Assembly: GCA_018818505.1 (NCBI GenBank)
Contig: JAHIRR010000106.1
Location: 1-5,109 of the forward strand
DNA: 5,109 nucleotides
Direction of reading: 5' to 3'
From: Candidatus Omnitrophota bacterium
Lineage (GTDB): Bacteria; Omnitrophota; Koll11; Gorgyraeales; Gorgyraeaceae
In this document: piece after piece, positions 1-5,109 of the stretch
Numbering within the stretch: the stretch's first letter is position 1
How the letters are laid out: the number at the start of each line of letters is the position of its first letter
Made by a program: the position numbers and the translations under genes
Notes under the pieces: model-generated
What the model saw: the letters and a program-made list of their open reading frames with translations, nothing else
Told to the model about the DNA's origin: nothing
Databases searched by the model: none

Positions 1-1
1 A

Positions 2-901
2 TTCTCAAGCAATATTACCGCTATCGTGACAGTGGCGGACGACGGCGGATCTTCGGGCCGGCTCAGGGAGCAGTTTGACATACTCCCGCCCGGCGATATA
101 CGCAACTGCCTTGTTGCCCTGGCGGACACAGAGCCTCTGATGCGCGATCTTTTTCAATTCAGGTTCGGGAATGAATCGGAATTAAAAGGCCATAGCTTCG
201 GGAACCTTTTTATCACGGCCCTGTCAAAGGTAACAGGTGACTTTGAAAAGGCCATAAAAGAATCAAGTAAGGTCCTGGCGATAAGAGGGAAGGTTATTCC
301 ATCGACATTTGACAAGGTGCAGCTTGTGGCTGAGCACCATAACGGACAGAAGACAAAAGGCGAGACAAAGATAGTAGAGCAGCAAAGTCCCATAAAAAGA
401 ATTTTCCTGGATCCTGTGAATTGCACGCCCAGTAAAGAATCTTTTGAGGCCATCGATGATGCTGATATAATAATCCTTGGCCCTGGTAGTTTATATACCA
501 GCGTAATCCCAAATCTTTTAGTGACTGGTATTGCTGACAGGGTCGCCCTGTCGCCAGCGCCTAAGGTCTACGTGTGCAATGTAATGACTCAGCCAGGGGA
601 AACAGACAATTATACAGCATTCGATCACTTAAACACTATTATATCGCATACCAGGCCTGATATTGTCAATAGCTGTATAGTGAATACGGGGGCTGTCCCT
701 CCAGAGCTGCTTAAAAAATATGAGGAAGAGAGCGCATATCCTGTACTGGCTGATTCTGACAGGATCATTGAAAAAGGGTATGGTGTGATCGAAGAAGATA
801 TTATAAGTACTGAGGATTATGTAAGGCATGGCCCAAAGAGACTTTCAAAGATCATCATAGATCTCGCCTTGAAGGCAAAGGCAGCAACCAGTAAACAGTG
901 A
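2..901 (+). CDS. yvcK: YvcK/GlmR (CofD-like) family protein, 5' end outside window
   Basis: This is a gluconeogenesis and cell-shape factor of the YvcK/GlmR family, related to CofD. In Bacillus the family binds UDP-GlcNAc, is needed for growth on gluconeogenic carbon, and supports peptidoglycan precursor supply; it is cytosolic. The frame is open from base 2, reading FSSNITAIVTVADDGGSSGR, so the GTG at 26 is an internal Val and not the start. About 25 residues, which should carry the N-terminal Gly-rich nucleotide-binding strand, lie left of the window. Family landmarks visible are DDGGSSG (38-58), PPGDIRN (86-106), GHSFGNLF, GPGSLYTS (479-502), CNVMTQPGETDNY and a C-terminal VRHG (821-832). 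The 299 residues present plus the missing part match the usual length of somewhat over 300. It overlaps ptsH by one base (TGATG). In Bacillus yvcK is also near an HPr-like gene (crh), so the pairing is meaningful. Family assignment is secure; function in this organism is inferred. Confidence 0.93.
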   Translation, partial: FSSNITAIVTVADDGGSSGRLREQFDILPPGDIRNCLVALADTEPLMRDLFQFRFGNESELKGHSFGNLFITALSKVTGDFEKAIKESSKVLAIRGKVIPSTFDKVQLVAEHHNGQKTKGETKIVEQQSPIKRIFLDPVNCTPSKESFEAIDDADIIILGPGSLYTSVIPNLLVTGIADRVALSPAPKVYVCNVMTQPGETDNYTAFDHLNTIISHTRPDIVNSCIVNTGAVPPELLKKYEEESAYPVLADSDRIIEKGYGVIEEDIISTEDYVRHGPKRLSKIIIDLALKAKAATSKQ

Positions 902-1167
902 TGTTGATAAAAAAGAAGATAATAGTAAATAATCCACAGGGGCTTCACGCGCGTCCAGCCGCGCTTTTCGTGCAGATAGCAAACAAGTACGAGAGCGATG
1001 TTATTGTAAAAAAAGGAAATGACGAGGTGAACGGGAAATCCATAATGGGGATTATGACTCTGGCCGCTGAAAAAGGGAGCGCCATACGCCTTAAAATAAA
1101 TGGTCCTGACGCAAAAGAGGCAATGGCGGAACTTGAAAAGGTAGTATCTGGGGAGACAGCAGTATGA
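901..1167 (+). CDS. ptsH: HPr, phosphocarrier protein of the PTS
   Basis: HPr is a small cytosolic carrier that takes phosphate from enzyme I on a His and passes it to EIIA domains or regulatory targets. The 88-residue product has the usual family length. GLHARPA (residues 14-20) contains the active His16, counted from the ATG at 901. NGKSIMGIMTLA (44-55) contains Ser47, the counterpart of regulatory Ser46, in a context like that of HPr proteins phosphorylated by HprK. It is thus a true HPr and not a Crh-like paralog, in which the His is replaced. I chose ATG 901 over the in-frame GTG at 898 because it gives a TGATG coupling with the yvcK stop and a typical HPr N-terminus. No good Shine-Dalgarno precedes it, so translation probably depends on re-initiation after yvcK. 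Its stop overlaps the ptsI start (ATGA). HprK is not in the window, so Ser phosphorylation is inference. Confidence 0.96.
   Translation: MLIKKKIIVNNPQGLHARPAALFVQIANKYESDVIVKKGNDEVNGKSIMGIMTLAAEKGSAIRLKINGPDAKEAMAELEKVVSGETAV
1150..1155 (+). promoter_or_regulatory. Ribosome binding site of ptsI
   Basis: GGGGAG lies within the end of ptsH, 8 bases before the ATG at 1164. It supports that start together with the ATGA overlap. Confidence 0.7.
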
Positions 1168-2921
1168 TATTAAAAGGTATACCAGCTTCGCCTGGCGTAG
1201 CTATTGGGAAAGTATTTTTGTTTGACGCGAGGCGTTTCATAGTGTCTGCGCGAAAGATAAAAGAGAGCGATATACCGACCGAGATCGTGCGTTTTGAAGA
1301 AGCGCTTATCAAGACTCGCACAGAGATAGTGGCTATACAGAAAAAAATAACAAAGGAGATGGGCACGCATCATGCGGAGATATTCAACGCGCATCTGTTG
1401 GTCCTAGAAGACAGGATGCTTATTGAAGAGGTAATAGATCGTTTGAAGAAGGAACATAAATGCGTTGAGCATGTGTTCAGCAGGGTTCTGGACAAATATA
1501 TAAAGGTATTTTCCAAGATGAACGACGAATATCTAAAGGAGCGAATCAGCGATATAGATGATGTTGGCAAGAGGATTCTAAAAAATCTATTGGGCGCAAA
1601 AGAAAAATCATTGAGCGATTTAAAAGAAAAGGTTATTGTTGTGGCATACGATCTTTCTCCTTCGGATACCGCGACTATGCATAAGAAAAATGTGATGGGG
1701 TTTGTTACTGACATAGGAGGCCGTACTTCGCATACAGCCATTATGGCAAAGTCCCTGGAGATACCTGCTGTGGTAGGATTAGAGAAGGCCACGGCCAGGA
1801 TGAGTTCCGGAGATATACTTATTGTTGATGGCACAGAAGGCATTGTGATAATCAATCCGGACAAGGCCGCGCTTAAAAAATACCATGCCCGCCACTCCCA
1901 GTTTGTAAAATTTGAAAAGAATCTTGTTAATTTAAAGGACGAACCTGCCCAGACGATTGATGGACATCGTGTTGAGATATCAGCGAATATCGAAATGCCT
2001 GAAGAGATAGATTCTGTTATTGCGCATGGCGCAGAAGGCATAGGGCTCTATCGCACAGAGTATTTATATATGAATAAAAAGGGCTTGCCTAGCGAGGATG
2101 AGCAGTTTGAGGCGTATAAAAATGTCGTAACGAAACTTTCCGGCGCTCCTGTTATAATGCGCACCCTGGACCTTGGCGGTGATAAGTTTTTATCGCAGCT
2201 CGAGGTGCCGCATGAGATGAATCCGTTTTTGGGATGGCGCGCTATAAGATTCTGTCTTGCGCAGCCAAAGATATTTAAGGCGCAGTTGAGGGCAATATTG
2301 CGGGCTAGCGCTTTTGGAAATACCAAACTTATGTTTCCCATGATCTCTGGTGTCGAAGAACTAAGGCAGGCGATCGAGGTATTGAACGAGGCAAAACAGG
2401 AACTGCGCGCCAAGAATATAAAGTTTGATAAAGATGTTGAGATCGGCGCGATGATAGAGATACCTTCTGCCGCGCTTACATGCGATCTGCTGGCAAAAGA
2501 AGTGGACTTCTTCAGCATCGGCACAAATGATCTTATACAGTATTCGCTCGCGATAGACAGGGTAAATGAAAAGATAGCCTACCTTTATAAGCCGACGCAT
2601 CCCGCGGTACTCAGATTGATAAAAAATATAATTGATGCAGGGCATAGGAACAAGATATGGGTGGGTATGTGCGGGGAAATGGCAGGAGAACCTGGCTTTG
2701 GACTTTTATTGTTGGGCCTTGGGTTAGATGAATTCAGTATGAGCGCCGCGGCTATTCCAGAGATGAAATATATAATAAGGAATCTTAAGTTTAAGGATGC
2801 CCAGGCTGTGGCTGAAGAGGCTCTGACTTTACCTACAGGAGAAGAGGTGGAGGAATTTACGAACAAGAAATTAAATGAATTTATCCCAAACCTGAAAAAG
2901 ATGAGAAGGAGCATCAAATGA
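1164..2921 (+). CDS. ptsI: PTS enzyme I (PEP-protein phosphotransferase)
   Basis: Enzyme I autophosphorylates from phosphoenolpyruvate and passes the phosphate to HPr. The 585 residues are close to the usual 570-575 and cover the whole family. An N-terminal HPr-binding and swivelling domain (about 1-230) carries GGRTSHTAIMAKS, with the phospho-His at 190. A PEP-binding barrel (about 255-545) follows, with GLYRTEYLY (294-302), MRTLDLGGDK (332-341), NPFLGWRAIRF (353-363), IEIP with Glu432, GTNDLIQY with Asp456, and GMCGEMAG with the catalytic Cys503. All equivalents of the E. coli catalytic residues are present, offset by about one position. There is no GAF domain (as in PtsP) and no fused HPr or EIIA. 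The tail (565-585) is Lys/Arg-rich and slightly longer than usual. The start is set by ATGA overlap with ptsH and a GGGGAG ribosome site. It is almost certainly active; with no permease in view, its downstream acceptor is unknown. Confidence 0.97.
   Translation: MILKGIPASPGVAIGKVFLFDARRFIVSARKIKESDIPTEIVRFEEALIKTRTEIVAIQKKITKEMGTHHAEIFNAHLLVLEDRMLIEEVIDRLKKEHKCVEHVFSRVLDKYIKVFSKMNDEYLKERISDIDDVGKRILKNLLGAKEKSLSDLKEKVIVVAYDLSPSDTATMHKKNVMGFVTDIGGRTSHTAIMAKSLEIPAVVGLEKATARMSSGDILIVDGTEGIVIINPDKAALKKYHARHSQFVKFEKNLVNLKDEPAQTIDGHRVEISANIEMPEEIDSVIAHGAEGIGLYRTEYLYMNKKGLPSEDEQFEAYKNVVTKLSGAPVIMRTLDLGGDKFLSQLEVPHEMNPFLGWRAIRFCLAQPKIFKAQLRAILRASAFGNTKLMFPMISGVEELRQAIEVLNEAKQELRAKNIKFDKDVEIGAMIEIPSAALTCDLLAKEVDFFSIGTNDLIQYSLAIDRVNEKIAYLYKPTHPAVLRLIKNIIDAGHRNKIWVGMCGEMAGEPGFGLLLLGLGLDEFSMSAAAIPEMKYIIRNLKFKDAQAVAEEALTLPTGEEVEEFTNKKLNEFIPNLKKMRRSIK
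2904..2911 (+). promoter_or_regulatory. Ribosome binding site of the PGI/PMI gene
   Basis: AGAAGGAG lies within the last codons of ptsI, 6 bases before the ATG at 2918. It is a strong Shine-Dalgarno that fixes this start and supports coupled translation. Confidence 0.8.
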
Positions 2922-3985
2922 ATAATTTAGACAACCGTGAGTTAACAGCTAAGCTGGATACATCAAATATGTTAAAGCTTATTTCAGGGCTCCCTGAACA
3001 ATGTAAAGAGGCTTACGAAATAGGAAGGGAGTCTAAAGTATCAAAACCAAAAAACCAGATCAGCAATATAGTTTTTGCAGGGCTGGGCGGCTCTGCGATA
3101 GGCGCGGATATCGTAAGGATTTATTTGCAAAATGAGCTTGAGCTTCCTGTGGTCGTCTCTCGCAACTACACGCTGCCTAATTTTGCAGGAAAGGATACGC
3201 TCTTATTTTGCGCGAGTTATTCCGGCAATACAGAAGAGACGCTTTCTTCTTTTGAGGATGGCCTTAAAAGAGGCGCCAATATAATAACAATGGGTTCAGG
3301 AGGCAAGCTAAAAGAGCTGTCTTCTGAAAATGGTTTTAGTCATGTTACAATTCCCTCCGGGTTTCCTCCAAGGACAGCAGTCGGCTATATGTCTATTTCT
3401 GTAATAGCTATCCTGGCAAAGCTGGGATTTATAGGAGATAAGGAGAAGGAGATCGAGGCTGTTTTTTCTGCGCTTAATAATTTAAGGGATAAAGAAATAG
3501 GCATTGATGTCCAGACAGATAAAAACATATCCAAAGAGCTCGCGCTAAAACTTCAAGGAAAATATTGTATAGTATATGGCACCAGCGATGTCACTGAGGC
3601 CGTGAGCATCAGGTGGAGAGGGCAGATCGCGGAAAATTCAAAGAGCCTATCGTCCAGTCATGTGCTGCCTGAGATGAATCATAACGAGATCGTTGGATGG
3701 GAATTCCCAAAGCATCTTCTAAAGGATTTTAAGGTCATAATTTTGCGCGACAAGAAAGATCATGCAAGGACCGGAAAGCGCATAGAGATCTCCAAGGCCG
3801 TTATAAAGGAATCTGGAGCAGAGATCTTTGAATTGGAGAGAAGGGACCCCAGCCTCCTGGCGCGGGTATTCTCTCTTATCTATATAGGAGACTTTGTAAG
3901 TTTTTACCTGGCCATATTGAATGGCATTGACCCTACGCCTGTGAAACGCGTAGATTATCTGAAGGCGGAACTAGCGAAGGGATAA
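2918..3985 (+). CDS. Bifunctional phosphoglucose/phosphomannose isomerase (SIS family)
   Basis: This cytosolic enzyme interconverts glucose-6-P or mannose-6-P with fructose-6-P. It belongs to the SIS-domain PGI/PMI family known from archaea such as Pyrobaculum and from scattered bacteria, and is distinct from the long E. coli-type Pgi. The first SIS domain shows GLGGSAIGADI (55-65) and SYSGNTEET (100-108), the sugar-phosphate loop, then SGFPPRTAVGYM (147-158). The second shows WRGQIAENSK with Glu239 and LPEMNHNEI with His255, which match the catalytic base and ring-opening His of the family. DPTPVKRVDYLK near the C-terminus carries the family Thr (340) and Lys (343). The 355 residues are somewhat longer than archaeal members of about 300. 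It overlaps ptsI by ATGA and has a strong ribosome site, so it is the fourth gene of the coupled operon. The product can feed glycolysis or mannose-nucleotide synthesis, which fits the nucleotidyltransferase downstream. Family call is firm; relative use of the two activities is unknown. Confidence 0.92.
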   Translation: MNNLDNRELTAKLDTSNMLKLISGLPEQCKEAYEIGRESKVSKPKNQISNIVFAGLGGSAIGADIVRIYLQNELELPVVVSRNYTLPNFAGKDTLLFCASYSGNTEETLSSFEDGLKRGANIITMGSGGKLKELSSENGFSHVTIPSGFPPRTAVGYMSISVIAILAKLGFIGDKEKEIEAVFSALNNLRDKEIGIDVQTDKNISKELALKLQGKYCIVYGTSDVTEAVSIRWRGQIAENSKSLSSSHVLPEMNHNEIVGWEFPKHLLKDFKVIILRDKKDHARTGKRIEISKAVIKESGAEIFELERRDPSLLARVFSLIYIGDFVSFYLAILNGIDPTPVKRVDYLKAELAKG

Positions 3986-3994
3986 TGCGTGGAG

Positions 3995-4044
3995 GTTTCG
4001 TAAAGTTGCGTTAGGTTTCGTTAGGTTGCGTAAGGTTGCATTAA
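3995..4044 (+). repeat. Left arm: five tandem 10-bp units
   Basis: Five successive units read GTTTCGTAAA, GTTGCGTTAG, GTTTCGTTAG, GTTGCGTAAG and GTTGCATTAA, with no spacing between them. The general form is GTTKCGTWAR. The fifth is degenerate and the array ends at the loop. This arm is more diverged than the right arm, mainly by T-to-G and A-to-T differences at fixed unit positions. Confidence 0.88.
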
Positions 4045-4070
4045 CAACGTTTAAATTCCAGTTTTTTGTA

Positions 4071-4114
4071 ACTTTACGAAACTTTACGAAACTTCACGAA
4101 ACCTTACGAAACTT
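4071..4114 (-). repeat. Right arm: four tandem 10-bp units, inverted
   Basis: Units read ACTTTACGAA twice, then ACTTCACGAA and ACCTTACGAA, ending with a partial ACTT. The reverse complement is TTCGTAAAGT, the same unit as the left arm. This arm is nearly homogeneous. It ends directly before the weak AGAAAG ribosome site of the next gene. Confidence 0.88.
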
Positions 4115-4120
4115 AGAAAG
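4115..4120 (+). promoter_or_regulatory. Weak ribosome binding site of the nucleotidyltransferase gene
   Basis: AGAAAG is 6 bases before the ATG at 4127 and starts at the first base beyond the long stem. It matches the Shine-Dalgarno only partly, but no better site or start is available. Confidence 0.45.
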
Positions 4121-4126
4121 ATTTAT

Positions 4127-4888
4127 ATGAAGGCACTACTACTCGCAGCAGGTTATGCTACGAGATTATATCCACTTACATTAGACAAGCCAAAGCCGCT
4201 CTTACCTGTGGCTGGCAGGCCTGTTATTGAATTTATTCTAGATATCATCGAACCCTTGAAAGAAGTGGACGAGGTATTTATTGTAACAAATGAAAAATTT
4301 TATAAGCATTTTGAGGAATGGAAACAAGGTTTCACGGGTTCTAAAAAAATAACTGTTATTAACGACGGCACTATCTCCAATGACGACAGGCTTGGCGCGA
4401 CCGGAGATATAGAGTTCGTCATAAGAAAAGAGAACATAAAGGATGATTTATTGGTCCTTGCAGGAGACAATATCTTCAGGACGAGCCTCGTAAAATTTAT
4501 GGAGTTTGCTATTTCCAAGAGGCCGTCGATCTCCATAGGGTTGTACGATGTTGGCGACTTGACTCTCGCGAAGAAGTATGGTATTGTTACGCTTGATAAA
4601 AATAAAAAAGTGATCGAGTTTAAGGAAAAACCAAAGAATCCAAGATCTACGCTTGCTGCAAAGTGTCTTTATCTTTTCCCAAAGGAGAAACTGGGAGTTA
4701 TAAAGAAGTATCTGGACACTGATGACGGCAAGGACGCGCCTGGATATTTTCTTGAGTGGCTTTCGAAGAAAGACGCGATCTTCGGATATGTCTTTAAGGA
4801 CGAGAAGTGGTTTGATATAGGTGATCTGAGATCTTATGAGGAGGCAAATATAGCATTTAGTAAATCGCGGAACCAACGCGGAAGCTAA
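4127..4888 (+). CDS. Sugar-1-phosphate nucleotidyltransferase (NTP_transferase family)
   Basis: This enzyme joins a sugar-1-phosphate to an NTP, giving an NDP-sugar and pyrophosphate for envelope polysaccharide or glycan precursors; it is cytosolic. The 253 residues form one catalytic domain. The N-terminal signature LAAGYATRLYPLT (6-18) runs into KPKPLLPVAGRPVI (21-34), the nucleotide-binding loop and activating Lys region. LAGDNIF (111-117) holds the metal-binding Asp114, FKEKP (165-169) is the sugar-site Glu/Lys, and WFDIGD (228-233) supplies the second metal Asp230. There is no left-handed beta-helix or other C-terminal domain as in GlmU or the long GCD1-type proteins. Sugar and base cannot be read from sequence; the adjacent PGI/PMI makes a mannose- or glucose-phosphate substrate plausible but unproven. 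The last six residues (RNQRGS) are encoded by an 18-bp direct repeat, and the TAA stop is inside a hairpin, so the native C-terminus may have been altered by that repeat. Confidence 0.9.
   Translation: MKALLLAAGYATRLYPLTLDKPKPLLPVAGRPVIEFILDIIEPLKEVDEVFIVTNEKFYKHFEEWKQGFTGSKKITVINDGTISNDDRLGATGDIEFVIRKENIKDDLLVLAGDNIFRTSLVKFMEFAISKRPSISIGLYDVGDLTLAKKYGIVTLDKNKKVIEFKEKPKNPRSTLAAKCLYLFPKEKLGVIKKYLDTDDGKDAPGYFLEWLSKKDAIFGYVFKDEKWFDIGDLRSYEEANIAFSKSRNQRGS
4866..4883 (+). repeat. 18-bp direct repeat, copy 1
   Basis: CGCGGAACCAACGCGGAA is identical to copy 2, 63 bases downstream. Internally it is an 11-bp unit (CGCGGAACCAA) plus the first seven bases of a second unit. It lies inside the 3' end of the nucleotidyltransferase gene and codes for its final residues. 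Confidence 0.92.
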
Positions 4889-4927
4889 AGTAGACAAAAC
4901 AGTCACTGACTGATTTGTCTACTTTAG
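4885..4927. repeat. Near-perfect palindrome (hairpin) between direct repeats
   Basis: A 14-bp perfect outer stem pairs 4885-4898 with 4914-4927 (left arm CTAAAGTAGACAAA). One A.A mismatch follows (4899/4913), then 5 more pairs (4900-4904 with 4908-4912) around the loop ACT. In total 19 of 20 positions pair. It is followed by GCGCGG and not by a T-run, so it is a poor match to a Rho-independent terminator, though it could still act on RNA processing or 3' end stability. The TAA stop of the upstream gene is at 4886-4888 in the left arm. Exactly one G separates it from each flanking direct repeat. Confidence 0.93.
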
Positions 4928-4928
4928 G

Positions 4929-4946
4929 CGCGGAACCAACGCGGAA
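4929..4946 (+). repeat. 18-bp direct repeat, copy 2
   Basis: CGCGGAACCAACGCGGAA is a perfect copy of the repeat at 4866-4883, here non-coding. It ends 3 bases before the metK Shine-Dalgarno. Confidence 0.92.
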
Positions 4947-4949
4947 AAC

Positions 4950-4955
4950 AGGAGG
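4950..4955 (+). promoter_or_regulatory. Ribosome binding site of metK
   Basis: AGGAGG is a consensus Shine-Dalgarno, 5 bases before the ATG at 4961. It supports independent, strong initiation of metK. Confidence 0.85.
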
Positions 4956-4960
4956 AGAAA

Positions 4961-5109
4961 ATGCCAGCTGGAAAATATTTCATAACTTCAGAGTCAGTGT
5001 CAGAGGGGCATCCAGATAAACTGTGCGATCAGGTATCAGATGCCATACTTGACGATGTCTTGAGGCAGGATTCAAGGGGCCGTGTGGCTTGTGAGACATT
5101 TGTAACAAT
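4961..5109 (+). CDS. metK: S-adenosylmethionine synthetase, N-terminal part, cut by window end
   Basis: This enzyme makes S-adenosylmethionine from methionine and ATP in the cytosol. Only the first 49 codons are present and the frame is open to the window edge. The N-terminus reads [15 protein letters not shown] (residues 6-20), the MetK signature that holds the ATP-contacting His and Asp, followed by [10 protein letters not shown] and RVACETFV, which align with E. coli MetK throughout. The start follows a consensus ribosome site. The leader from the preceding stop is 72 bases and is filled by the rest of the hairpin and a direct repeat; I see no SAM riboswitch, and there is little space for one. 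A promoter is not evident, so it may be read from the upstream gene. Confidence 0.95.
   Translation, partial: MPAGKYFITSESVSEGHPDKLCDQVSDAILDDVLRQDSRGRVACETFVT

Larger units (their letters stand above)
3993..4114. repeat. Long imperfect inverted repeat built of 10-bp tandem units
   Basis: This element fills most of the 141-base gap between the isomerase and nucleotidyltransferase genes. Base 3993 faces 4114 and 4040 faces 4067, leaving a 26-base loop (4041-4066) that includes a run of six T. Of 48 facing positions, 38 are Watson-Crick, 5 are G.T (3994, 4014, 4024, 4034, 4038) and 5 mismatch (4004, 4008, 4012, 4022, 4028). Each arm is itself a tandem array of a 10-base unit. No T-tract follows the stem, so it is not a standard intrinsic terminator. 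I see no ORF or clear promoter in it. It could be a transcribed structure, a protein-binding array or a dispersed palindromic repeat; the sequence alone does not decide. Confidence 0.9.

Noticed and set aside
26..28. GTG as start of the first gene
   Set aside because: The frame is open upstream to base 2 and codes family-conserved residues (NITAIVTVADDGG), so the gene enters from outside the window.
898..900. GTG as start of ptsH
   Set aside because: The adjacent ATG at 901 gives the usual HPr N-terminus and a TGATG coupling; neither has a clear Shine-Dalgarno, and the difference is one residue.
1370..2041. Long minus-strand open frame opposite ptsI
   Set aside because: It lies fully within the well-conserved ptsI gene, shows no recognisable family and is a reverse-frame shadow.
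4026..4055. Possible promoter TTGCGT with an 18-base spacer to TTTAAA in the foldback
   Set aside because: Both boxes match poorly, and the TTG arises from the repeat unit itself; it is not enough to call.
3993..4126. Intrinsic terminator after the isomerase gene
   Set aside because: The T6 run is in the loop, not after the stem, and the stem is followed by TAGAAAG.
4448..4906. Minus-strand open frame opposite the nucleotidyltransferase
   Set aside because: It is antisense to conserved motifs of a real gene, and I recognise no domain in it.
4866..4946. CRISPR array remnant
   Set aside because: There are only two 18-bp repeats, the single spacer is itself a palindrome, and no cas genes are present.
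4889..4960. SAM riboswitch upstream of metK
   Set aside because: The leader is about 72 bases and is occupied by a simple hairpin and a direct repeat; no multi-helix riboswitch core is visible.

Overview
All genes in this window lie on the + strand and are tightly packed. They form a bacterial housekeeping block on carbon flux and envelope-sugar metabolism, followed by the start of a methionine-cycle gene. In order they are: the C-terminal majority of a YvcK/GlmR-family protein (cut by the left edge), HPr (ptsH), PTS enzyme I (ptsI), a SIS-domain bifunctional phosphoglucose/phosphomannose isomerase, a sugar-1-phosphate nucleotidyltransferase, and the first 49 codons of S-adenosylmethionine synthetase (metK, cut by the right edge).

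The organism is a bacterium. Moderate-to-low GC, an archaeal-type PGI/PMI in a bacterial setting, a PTS phosphorelay core beside yvcK with no permease, and repeat-rich gaps would fit an uncultured lineage such as Omnitrophota or a relative. That is a pattern-based guess of low confidence; only the protein families are firm.

Region 1 to 3985: four genes joined by 1- to 4-base stop/start overlaps (TGATG, ATGA, ATGA), which indicates one translationally coupled operon. HPr keeps both the active-site His and the regulatory Ser, and enzyme I keeps all catalytic residues. The relay from PEP to HPr is therefore intact, but no sugar permease (EII) is visible.

Region 3986 to 4126: a 141-base gap almost filled by a long imperfect inverted repeat. 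Each arm is a tandem array of a 10-bp unit (right-arm consensus ACTTTACGAA). I count 48 facing positions, of which 38 are Watson-Crick and 5 are G.U in + strand RNA, around a 26-base loop. It ends just before a weak ribosome binding site.

Region 4866 to 4946: a second, unrelated structure. A 20-position hairpin (19 pairs, three-base loop) sits symmetrically between two identical 18-bp direct repeats, with one G on each side. The left repeat and the base of the hairpin supply the C-terminal codons and the stop of the nucleotidyltransferase; the right repeat abuts the metK ribosome binding site.

Logic of the genes: PGI/PMI interconverts glucose-6-P, fructose-6-P and mannose-6-P, and the nucleotidyltransferase would activate a sugar-1-phosphate. 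YvcK/GlmR proteins bind UDP-GlcNAc and tie carbon metabolism to envelope synthesis in Firmicutes. HPr and enzyme I would report the PEP state. The unexplained content is the two palindromic repeat structures in the gaps, not the proteins.
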